DNA of 5,446 bases from Pseudomonadota bacterium (GTDB taxonomy: Bacteria; Myxococcota_A; Polyangia; Polyangiales; Polyangiaceae): NCBI GenBank assembly GCA_023411445.1, contig JAEYOT010000030.1, positions 1-5,446 of the forward strand. The letters are read 5' to 3'. Below the pieces are notes generated by a model. That model worked only from the letters and a program-made list of their open reading frames with translations. It did no database searches and was not told where the DNA came from. Of this stretch, positions 1 to 5,446 are shown one piece after another (position 1 is the first letter of the stretch; each line of letters opens with the position of its first letter). Position numbers and translations under genes: made by a program.

Positions 1-2224
1 AGCCCATTCTGGTGAACGCCGCCTGATTTCCCGTCAGTTCCACCCTGGTCTGCAGTTCCAGCCTCGGCTTGCCGCAGCCGCGCGCATGGTCTTCCGCCGC
101 GGCGAGCAGCCGCCGCCCGATGCGCAGGTGGGTCCGCGAGCGCTCGCTGCTGGCAATGGTGGCGAGGGCCGCCTGCTGGATGCGGTCGTGCGCGAAGCGA
201 TAGCTGATGTCCGCCGCGTCGCCGTCTGCCCCTTCCAGCAGGCTCTCCAGCAGACGGTGGTGCTGGCTCAGCGGCACCAGGTAGCCGCCTTCGACGGCGG
301 GCAAGAGCGCGCGATAGACGGCGCGCGGCTCCTTTTCGGCGATCACCGCCAGGTTGCGTAGGCGGAAGGTGTGGCCGATGCAGGCGGCCAGCTGCAGCAG
401 CTCGCGCGTGCTCGCGTCCAGCGTGGCCAAGCGGGCGACGACCAGATCCACCACGTTGTCCGTCGCGCCCAGGGCCGCGATGGCGGGGAGGTTCCAGCCG
501 AAGCCGCGCCCCGGCTCGAAGCTGAGGTGCCCCTCTTCCGCCAGCCGCTCCAAGAACTGTCCGATGAAGAACGGATTGCCGGACGTCTTCTCGCGGATGA
601 GCCGCGCCAGATCTTTGCCGGTGCCGGGCGGCAGCCGCAGCGCGTCCGCAAGCAGCTCGTGCACGTCAGGCAGCGACAGCGGCTCGAGCTGGATGCGCGA
701 CGTCTCCACCTTGCCTTGCAGCCGTTCGAGCAGGCGCGTGAGCGGGTGCGAAGCGTCCACCTCGGAGTCCCGGTAGCTGCCGACGAGCAGCAAGTAACCT
801 TGGCTATCCGACGACAGAATGAGCTCCAGCACCGCGAGCGAGGCCGTATCGGCCCACTGCAGGTCGTCCAGGAACAAGACCAGCGGCGCTTCCTTGCAGG
901 CGCTGGCCTCCATGAAGCGGCGGAACGTGCGTTCGAAGCGGATCTGCGCTTCGTTCGGCGGCAGCGGCGGCACCTCCGGCGGCTCACCGAGCGCGACCAC
1001 CAGCTCCGGCACCACGTTGACCAGCACGCGAGCGTTGTCGCCCAGCGCCTGGCGCAAGCGCTTACGCCAAGCCTCCAGCTCGCTGGCGGTGGAAGCCAGG
1101 TACACCCTCACGAGCTGGCTGCACGCGCTGGTGAGCGCGGAGTAGGGAATGGCGCGGCTATACTGATCGAACTTGCCCGAGACGAAGTGGCCGGTGCGCA
1201 CCATCTCGCGGCGCGCCTCCTGAACGAGCGCGGACTTGCCGACGCCGGGGGCGCCGGCGATCAGCGCGAGCGCGCGACCGCCATGCTGCGTGGCCCGGAG
1301 CGCGCGCAGCAGCTGCTCACGTGCCTGAGCGCGTCCGTACAGCTTCCCCGGGATGCGGAGCCGGCCATCGAAGTCCTGCTGGCCCAGCGTGAAGGGGGCC
1401 ACGTTGCCGGACCTCGCGAGCTCAGCTTGGATCCGCTCCAAGTCAGCCAGCAAGCCGGCCGCTGTTTGGTAGCGGTGCTCCGGGCTCTTGGCCAGCAAGC
1501 GCAGCAGCACGTCTTCCAGCGGCTGCGGCAGCTCCGGCTGGAGCTGGCGCGGCGGCGCCGGCTGCTTGGCGACGTGAGCGTGAATCAGCTCCAGCGCGTC
1601 AGTGCTCTCGAACGGGCGCCGGCCGGTGCAAAGCTCGTACAGCGTGACGCCGAGCGAGTAGAGATCACTGCGCTGATCGACCGAGTAGCTCGTGCGTCCG
1701 GTTTGCTCAGGCGCGATGTACGCGAGCGTGCCTTGAATCGAGTCCGGATTGACCGGCAGCTGCCCGCGCATCAGGTACGTGGCAAGCCCGAAATCCACCA
1801 GGCGCGCCTGGCCGGCGTCGTCGATGAAGAAATGCTGCGGCTTGATGTCGCGGTGAACGAAGCCGCGCGCGTGCACCGCAGCCAGCGCGCGAGTCATGGC
1901 GATGGCGTGCGTCACCAACTGAGCGACCGCGAGGCGACTGCCGATCAGCGCCTCCACCGAGCGACCCGGAGCGAGGGCCAGCACGATGCCCAGACGCGGA
2001 TCTTCGATCACGCCCAGCGCCTCCACGACGTGAGGCCCCTTCACCTGCGCCAGCACCGCCAGCTCGTGGCGCAGCGCGGCTGTCTCTTCCGCGATCGGTA
2101 AGTCCGGCCGAGCGCGCTTCACGACGACCTTGGCGCCGTCGGCGAGCCGAGTCGCAGCGAAGATCCGCCGCGTCCCGACCAATGGAGATGCGTCTACCCG
2201 GTACTGGTCGTTCGTCCCGATCAC
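1..2224 (-). CDS. PknK-like hybrid: Ser/Thr protein kinase plus AAA/STAND ATPase, N-terminal 741 residues (runs off left edge)
   Basis: One frame is open from a GTG at 2224 to the left edge with no stop. Residues about 8-270 form a Hanks-type kinase domain: K36 (VAIK-type lysine), E54 (helix C), HRD with D126, DFG with D144, then the family signature GTLAYIAPEQTGR. The glycine loop is degenerate, as is usual in this family, and the catalytic-loop Asn is replaced by His131. Residues about 300-690 form an ATPase domain: Walker A GAPGVGKS at 324-331 (K330), Walker B LVLFLDDLQWAD with D453/D454, then GSYRDSEVD, KTSGNPFF and YRFAHDRIQQAA. These are hallmarks of cytoplasmic kinase/ATPase/GAF/histidine-kinase hybrids, which usually exceed 1,500 residues; the sensor half is outside the window. 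The GTG is the only sensible start: two in-frame TGA codons lie one codon upstream and the kinase fold begins by residue 8. Family assignment is secure; ligand, targets and kinase activity are unknown. Confidence 0.95.
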   Translation of the reverse strand, partial: MIGTNDQYRVDASPLVGTRRIFAATRLADGAKVVVKRARPDLPIAEETAALRHELAVLAQVKGPHVVEALGVIEDPRLGIVLALAPGRSVEALIGSRLAVAQLVTHAIAMTRALAAVHARGFVHRDIKPQHFFIDDAGQARLVDFGLATYLMRGQLPVNPDSIQGTLAYIAPEQTGRTSYSVDQRSDLYSLGVTLYELCTGRRPFESTDALELIHAHVAKQPAPPRQLQPELPQPLEDVLLRLLAKSPEHRYQTAAGLLADLERIQAELARSGNVAPFTLGQQDFDGRLRIPGKLYGRAQAREQLLRALRATQHGGRALALIAGAPGVGKSALVQEARREMVRTGHFVSGKFDQYSRAIPYSALTSACSQLVRVYLASTASELEAWRKRLRQALGDNARVLVNVVPELVVALGEPPEVPPLPPNEAQIRFERTFRRFMEASACKEAPLVLFLDDLQWADTASLAVLELILSSDSQGYLLLVGSYRDSEVDASHPLTRLLERLQGKVETSRIQLEPLSLPDVHELLADALRLPPGTGKDLARLIREKTSGNPFFIGQFLERLAEEGHLSFEPGRGFGWNLPAIAALGATDNVVDLVVARLATLDASTRELLQLAACIGHTFRLRNLAVIAEKEPRAVYRALLPAVEGGYLVPLSQHHRLLESLLEGADGDAADISYRFAHDRIQQAALATIASSERSRTHLRIGRRLLAAAEDHARGCGKPRLELQTRVELTGNQAAFTRMG

Positions 2225-2229
2225 GGCTC

Positions 2230-2259
2230 ATCATAACGGTCGTTTCGAGAACGTGTTTA
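2230..2259 (-). promoter_or_regulatory. Candidate sigma-70-like promoter of the kinase gene, possibly giving a leaderless mRNA
   Basis: On the minus strand TAAACA (2259-2254; 4 of 6 matches to TTGACA) is followed after 18 bases by TATGAT (2235-2230; 5 of 6 matches to TATAAT). Transcription would be expected to start 6-7 bases downstream, at the GTG codon (2224). No Shine-Dalgarno sequence precedes that GTG, which fits a leaderless message. The spacer contains an imperfect inverted repeat (GTT-TCGAG-AAC on the plus strand, 2242-2252) that could be an operator. This rests on sequence match only, and chance matches are common. Confidence 0.35.
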
Positions 2260-2382
2260 ACCTTCGCACGCACCCGTTTCCGGCCTGGATCGCGTCGCTG
2301 CCGGCCATGCGCGAACGCTGTCCGGAACATTCCGCAGCGTCAGACACGTCCGGAGAAGGCCAGGGTGACGATGTGCGTCTGC

Positions 2383-2411
2383 TGTCGCCTTGCGCAAGCG
2401 CGGAGGCGACA
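2383..2411 (-). terminator. GC-rich hairpin, second of a pair downstream of the beta-helix gene
   Basis: TGTCGCC (2383-2389) pairs with GGCGACA (2405-2411), giving a perfect 7-bp stem with a 15-base loop that itself contains the palindrome TTGCGCAA (2390-2397). It lies about 50 bases past the beta-helix gene's stop codon. There is no U-tract, so it could be a weak terminator, a 3' end stabiliser or a protein-binding site. Confidence 0.3.
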
Positions 2412-2421
2412 AGGTGGCAAG

Positions 2422-2444
2422 GCGGGCGCCGAGGGCACGCCCGC
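2422..2444 (-). terminator. GC-rich hairpin just after the beta-helix gene, possible terminator
   Basis: GCGGGCG (2422-2428) pairs with CGCCCGC (2438-2444), a perfect 7-bp, all G/C stem with a 9-base loop. It starts 17 bases past the stop codon of the beta-helix gene. The sequence that follows on the minus strand (CTTGCCACCTT) is only slightly T-rich, so it is not a classical intrinsic terminator. Its position and stability make a role in ending or stabilising the message plausible. Confidence 0.4.
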
Positions 2445-2461
2445 GCTTGTCATGTCAGCGC

Positions 2462-4390
2462 TCAGCGCTTGGTGATGCGCAGGTAGCCGAGCTGCATGCG
2501 GTAGTTCTGCGCGTTGGCGGCCTTGCCCAGCACGCGGAAGCGGAAGTAGCGAAGGCCAGGTGTGAAGCCGCCCGACGCGAACGTGATCACTCCCGGCGTC
2601 AGCGCTGTCTTCAGCGGCACGGAGACGGAGGAGTAGAAGTCCTGCGAGATGATGGCCGTGTACGAGCCGGACAAGCTGCTCGCGTACTCGAGCTGGTAGT
2701 TGCCATTGTCGCGCATCTTCCCGACTTGGCCCGTGATGTCGTACGTGCCGGCTTCCACAATGGGCACGGCGAAGGTGATGTAGTCGCCCACCGCGTTGGC
2801 AGAGAAGCGGAAATAGCCGTAGTTATCCGCTCGCGTGTAGCTGTCGCCGGAGCTCGCGTGCACGAGCAGATCGTTGGGGTGCCAGACGGTGTTGTGCTCG
2901 ATGGCTCCGGCGTCCCACATGAAGCCGTTGATGAGGCTGCCGTCTGCGGCCACTCGCAGCTCAGGCCGTCGCATCCCGCGCCCGTCGTGGCTATTGGTCG
3001 TGTTGTAGAGGACGTTGATGACGGCGCTGCTCTGGCGAGGGAAGTGCGCTTTGGATCCTGGCCAAGCGCCCGTGTCGATCAGGGCGCTGAGCGCCAAGTC
3101 CCCCTGGTACCACCAAGGCGGAGGATTGCTGGTTCCCACCTGCTCGCACTGCCCGTTGGACTCGATCATGTTCACGGAGTCCGAGTTCATCGAGACCGGC
3201 CCCTTGCAATCATGGCTCTTGGTGCCGGAGCCGCTATCCACGTTGTCTCCCAGGATCGTGGACACGAGCATGGCTTGCCTGCCGACTACGTAGAGCCCGC
3301 CCGCGCGCGTGCTGGCCGTGTTCTTGGCGATGGTAGCGTTGTAGAAGTTGTTCTCGCCTGGGCCGGGGCTATTGGATGGTGCATTGTCGATGTAGATGCC
3401 GGCGCCCTGCGCAGCCGTGTTGGTGCTAATGGTCGTCGACCACAGGTCGAGACGGCCGCCTTGGCTGTAGATGCCGCCGCCATTGGAGCCTCGGTTGCCC
3501 CAGATCACGGAGTCCACCACGGAGACCATGGCGTGGAGGCCGCCGTCGATGCGAATGCCGCCGCCCACTGAAGAGTCGCTGCCGTTGTTCGAGATGGAGC
3601 TCTTGCTCAAGGTCACCGTAGAGTTCGGCCAACTATCCGCTGCGACCGAGCGATTTCTCACGCCGCTGCCTGCGCTCCCGGTGATGATCGCCCCTTCGAG
3701 CGTGGCGTAGCAGCCTTGGCAGTAGAAGCCTTCGGCCTTGCTGTTTTCGATCACCAGATCCCACGCGCTCACGTTCGAGCCGAATGAGCTGCCGCCCTCC
3801 GCTCGCACGCCGCTCGTGCAGTTGCTGATCTTCACATTCGTCAAGTTGAGGTGGGCACCATTGGGGGAGTTACCGTTGAAGAAGACGCCGTACACGGTGT
3901 TCGAGTCGGTACGCGAGTTCTGGATGCCCAGGTTCGTCAAGTTGACAATCGGCGGGACGCCGCCGGTCGAGGGGATCTCCAAGATGGCCCATTGGTTGCT
4001 GCGGATGATCGATTGGGTGGGGCCATTGCCAGCGATCGTGACGCTGCGGGTCACGATCAGGGGATTGGTCACCGTGTAGGTCTGAGCTGACGGCATCAAC
4101 AGGATGAGATCGTTCGAGCCCGTCCCGGCCGGGCACTCGCCGCTGGCGCTGCCTGACGGCGTCTGGTTGTTCACCGCATTGATCGCCTCACGCAACGTGC
4201 ACTTGCCATCGTTCGAGATCGTCGCCGAGGTGCTGTTCACCTGAATCGTCGCCGCTTGGGCGTCCTTGCTCCACGCCAGCGGCACGCAGAACGCGACCCC
4301 AAACACGGCCGCCGTCGCCGGCCGACCACCCTTCGCCATTGCCCAATTTGCCCAATCGAAACGTGACTTGCTTCCCATATCGCCGCGCAC
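2462..4390 (-). CDS. Secreted right-handed parallel beta-helix protein, CSLREA-type, with C-terminal beta-sandwich-like module
   Basis: The product has 642 residues. A Sec-type signal peptide is visible: basic AKGGRP (19-24), hydrophobic stretch 25-40 and likely cleavage after AQA (44-46). CTLREAINAVNN (64-75) matches the N-terminal CSLREA motif of secreted beta-helix proteins; C64 and C86 probably form a disulphide. Residues about 95-390 show beta-helix coils with glycine turns (GGGIRIDGG, GGGIYSQGG, AAQGAGIYID, TRAGGLYVVG). The segment from HDC (C395) to GQC (C415) and DAGAIE (493-498) match the family's usual closing motifs. Residues 505-642 (GDYITFAVPIVEAGTYDI onward) resemble a carbohydrate-binding-like beta-sandwich. 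No catalytic site is recognisable, so an adhesin, matrix or polysaccharide-binding role is as likely as lyase activity. The start is uncertain: GTG 4390, ATG 4378 or ATG 4339 (M18) are all in frame; a TGA upstream limits further extension. A GAGGAG at 4414-4409 lies 18 bases before the GTG, which is rather far. Confidence 0.85.
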   Translation of the reverse strand: MRGDMGSKSRFDWANWAMAKGGRPATAAVFGVAFCVPLAWSKDAQAATIQVNSTSATISNDGKCTLREAINAVNNQTPSGSASGECPAGTGSNDLILLMPSAQTYTVTNPLIVTRSVTIAGNGPTQSIIRSNQWAILEIPSTGGVPPIVNLTNLGIQNSRTDSNTVYGVFFNGNSPNGAHLNLTNVKISNCTSGVRAEGGSSFGSNVSAWDLVIENSKAEGFYCQGCYATLEGAIITGSAGSGVRNRSVAADSWPNSTVTLSKSSISNNGSDSSVGGGIRIDGGLHAMVSVVDSVIWGNRGSNGGGIYSQGGRLDLWSTTISTNTAAQGAGIYIDNAPSNSPGPGENNFYNATIAKNTASTRAGGLYVVGRQAMLVSTILGDNVDSGSGTKSHDCKGPVSMNSDSVNMIESNGQCEQVGTSNPPPWWYQGDLALSALIDTGAWPGSKAHFPRQSSAVINVLYNTTNSHDGRGMRRPELRVAADGSLINGFMWDAGAIEHNTVWHPNDLLVHASSGDSYTRADNYGYFRFSANAVGDYITFAVPIVEAGTYDITGQVGKMRDNGNYQLEYASSLSGSYTAIISQDFYSSVSVPLKTALTPGVITFASGGFTPGLRYFRFRVLGKAANAQNYRMQLGYLRITKR

Positions 4391-4456
4391 GCTAACACGC
4401 AGCCTGCGCTCCTCAGCACATCACCGAGTCACCCTTCACGCTTCACATCCGATCGT

Positions 4457-4470
4457 GATGTCGCCACATC
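4457..4470. repeat. Short inverted repeat upstream of the beta-helix gene
   Basis: GATGT-CGCC-ACATC is a perfect 5-bp inverted repeat with a 4-base centre, located 67-80 bases before the GTG start of the beta-helix gene. It could be a small operator or part of a terminator for the preceding 173-residue gene. It may also be chance. Confidence 0.25.
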
Positions 4471-4481
4471 GCATCGTCGCT

Positions 4482-4496
4482 GTGGCGCCGTGCCAC
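4482..4496 (-). terminator. Small hairpin after the 173-residue gene, weak terminator candidate
   Basis: GTGGC (4482-4486) pairs with GCCAC (4492-4496) around a 5-base loop, 16 bases past the stop codon at 4513. The stem is short and no T-run follows on the minus strand. An overlapping CACGTG palindrome lies at 4494-4499. Support is weak. Confidence 0.25.
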
Positions 4497-4512
4497 GTGC
4501 AGAACGACGGGC

Positions 4513-5034
4513 CTAGCGCACGACCAAACGCCAAGTATCGTCGAGCAGCTCGCCCGACACCGGGAACGCCAACGCGCCGACTTCGACCACGATCGGATCG
4601 CTCTCATCCCAACCCCCGGTGATCTTCGCCAATGCGACGGCGGCGGCCATGGCTTCAGGACTCGCTTGACCAAAGCCCGACACTTCGGCCCATCCCGACC
4701 GATCCCGAACCATCATGCAAAGCGCAGCCGGTGCGCAAACCGGCAGCAACCGCTGGACCGCGTCGTCGAGCCGATCTGCAGGAAAGGGCGCATAGGCCGA
4801 CACGACCACCAGCTGCGTCTCGGTCCGCGCCACCTCATCCGTCAACGTCACGCGGAGGAACGGCAGGATCTGCTCGAGGCCATCCACGTGAACCGCTCTG
4901 AGCTCGTGCGTCGGATCCGCGGGGATCGACGATGGCCCGCTGGTGAACACCCCCCACGTTCGCTCGCCCGCCACCAACGCGACCGGGATCAGCGCCGCCC
5001 CTCCGCGTTCCAACACCCCCGATCGATCGAACAT
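4513..5034 (-). CDS. Hypothetical protein, 173 residues, probably cytoplasmic
   Basis: I do not recognise the family. The product reads as a soluble alpha/beta protein: beta-like stretches (ALIPVALVAG 14-23, TQLVVVSAYA 73-82, IVVEVGALAF 148-157) alternate with likely helices (DRLDDAVQRLL 87-97, SPEAMAAAVALAKI 125-138). There is no signal peptide, no convincing membrane segment and no known motif; the two cysteines (C100, C106) lie in LLPVCAPAALC. It is accepted as real because its amino-acid balance is normal for a globular protein and overlapping frames are arginine-rich shadows. The ATG at 5034 is the only start: an in-frame TAG lies at 5055-5053, six codons upstream, with no GTG, TTG or ATG between. 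The nearest Shine-Dalgarno-like AGGA (5054-5051) is 16 bases away. It ends with TAG at 4513-4515. The neighbours give no firm hint to its role. Confidence 0.7.
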   Translation of the reverse strand: MFDRSGVLERGGAALIPVALVAGERTWGVFTSGPSSIPADPTHELRAVHVDGLEQILPFLRVTLTDEVARTETQLVVVSAYAPFPADRLDDAVQRLLPVCAPAALCMMVRDRSGWAEVSGFGQASPEAMAAAVALAKITGGWDESDPIVVEVGALAFPVSGELLDDTWRLVVR

Positions 5035-5208
5035 CGCATCGCGTGTGCCATCCTATCGCCCCCGGCTCGAGCGACCAAGCGTCGTCGGAGCCTGCCTGGG
5101 TATACGAGCCATCCATGCTGGAGCTGAGGCCGACTTGTGAGCACTGCAACAAGCCCACTGCATCTGAGCGTGGCACTCGCAGGCTCGCCGGTTGGCCAAG
5201 GGCATCCG
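5035..5208. other. Spacer of 174 bases between the DsbA-like fragment and the 173-residue gene
   Basis: No convincing gene or RNA was seen. It contains a short imperfect hairpin (GAGCG-TGG-CACTC, 5166-5178, one G-T pair) and the palindrome TTGGCCAA (5192-5199) soon after the DsbA-like stop codon. A TATACC hexamer (minus strand, near 5099-5104) could be a weak -10 for the 173-residue gene, but no matching -35 was found. Confidence 0.3.
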
Positions 5209-5430
5209 TCAGGGAGCGGACTCGGTGAGCGCGGCGACCAATGCAGGCTCGCTTTGCGTGCCCGAGAGCGTGCGGCCGTTCGGAAAGACGAAATGGGGCA
5301 CGCTACTGATGCCGCGCGCCCTGGCTTGTCGAGCCTCGTTGCGAACGGCGGCGAGCTCGGCGGGATCGCTCACGATGCGCCGCGCCTCCGCCTCGCTGAA
5401 ACCGTGCTGGGTGGCGAGAGAGAGCGGCAT
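5209..5430 (-). CDS. DsbA/FrnE-family thioredoxin-fold protein, C-terminal part only, probably frameshifted or truncated
   Basis: This 73-residue reading frame matches the last third of FrnE-like DsbA oxidoreductases: GFSEAEARRIVSDP (10-23) resembles the helical part, GISSVPHFVF (40-49) holds the cis-proline loop (P45), and LSGTQSEPALVAAL (55-68) corresponds to the family's SGAQ-type ending. Full-length relatives have about 200-240 residues and an N-terminal CxxC or CPWC redox site, which is absent here. The ATG at 5430 is directly preceded by an in-frame TGA (5433-5431), so in this assembly the frame cannot extend upstream. The next frame over reads REVELNAALS and would join smoothly to LATQHGF if the adjacent CT tract had one more CT unit. 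It is therefore most likely the tail of a broken gene whose main part lies beyond the right edge; a free-standing short protein is less likely. It ends with TGA at 5211-5209. Confidence 0.65.
   Translation of the reverse strand: MPLSLATQHGFSEAEARRIVSDPAELAAVRNEARQARARGISSVPHFVFPNGRTLSGTQSEPALVAALTESAP
5416..5424. repeat. GA/CT dinucleotide tract (4.5 units) at the apparent frameshift
   Basis: GAGAGAGAG on the plus strand (CTCTCTCTC in the coding sense) sits three codons into the DsbA-like reading frame. Adding one CT unit would fuse the upstream frame to the C-terminal frame without a stop in the visible sequence. Such tracts are prone to slippage in replication and to sequencing or assembly error. 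Confidence 0.6.
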
Positions 5431-5446
5431 TCAGCTCGACCTCGCG

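Noticed and set aside
371..2101. A 576-codon open frame on the plus strand
   Set aside because: It lies wholly antisense to the kinase/ATPase gene, is very rich in Arg, Gln and Ala with no domain signature, and is the usual GC-driven shadow of a high-GC gene.
1707..2330. A 207-codon minus-strand frame overlapping the kinase start
   Set aside because: It is Arg/Gly-rich low-complexity sequence in a shifted frame over the kinase domain, whose own frame carries all catalytic motifs.
2390..3571. A 393-codon open frame on the plus strand
   Set aside because: It is antisense to the beta-helix gene, has Val/Ala/His/Arg-rich composition and no recognisable domain; the opposite strand has a clear signal peptide and family motifs.
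4280..4292. Possible lipobox around Cys35 of the beta-helix protein
   Set aside because: The sequence VAFC has Phe directly before Cys, which does not fit lipobox rules, and a good AQA signal peptidase I site follows.
4340..4390. Possible Tat signal at the N-terminus of the beta-helix protein
   Set aside because: There is no twin-arginine motif; only single arginines (R10, R23) occur before the hydrophobic stretch.
4237..4419. A 60-codon minus-strand frame placed just behind the GAGGAG site
   Set aside because: It overlaps the beta-helix start out of frame and turns into Arg-rich sequence with no family features.
4835..5176. A 113-codon minus-strand frame beginning upstream of the 173-residue gene
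   Set aside because: It becomes Gly/Arg-rich shadow sequence where it overlaps the better supported 5034-4513 gene, and nothing indicates a frameshift joining the two.

Overview
The window is high-GC DNA with all four recognisable genes on the minus strand, so they read from right to left. Codon use is strongly GC-rich at third positions, and the first gene belongs to a large kinase/NTPase/signalling hybrid family common in predatory and multicellular bacteria. Together with a secreted beta-helix protein of the CSLREA type, this suggests a myxobacterium or close relative (Myxococcota). That assignment is inference; there is no rRNA or other phylogenetic marker here.

From the right edge, positions 5446-5209 hold the C-terminal part of a DsbA/FrnE-like thioredoxin-fold protein. 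Its frame is closed by a stop codon just before the only available ATG, next to a GA/CT dinucleotide tract, so it looks like a frameshifted or truncated gene. After 174 bases without a gene comes a 173-residue protein of unknown function (5034-4513). A 122-base spacer with small inverted repeats then leads to a secreted 642-residue right-handed beta-helix protein with a C-terminal beta-sandwich-like module (4390-2462).

A 237-base spacer holds two GC-rich hairpins after the beta-helix gene and a candidate promoter. It is followed by the N-terminal 741 residues of a large PknK-like protein (2224 to beyond position 1): a serine/threonine kinase domain, then an AAA/STAND-type ATPase domain. The rest of that protein, which in this family usually carries GAF and histidine kinase domains, lies beyond the left edge.

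The genes do not form an obvious pathway. Gaps of 122-237 bases argue against one tight operon. No RNA genes, CRISPR arrays, insertion sequences or phage genes were seen. The points most worth checking are the kinase's Asn-to-His change in the catalytic loop, its possible leaderless GTG start, and the dinucleotide-tract frameshift in the DsbA-like gene.
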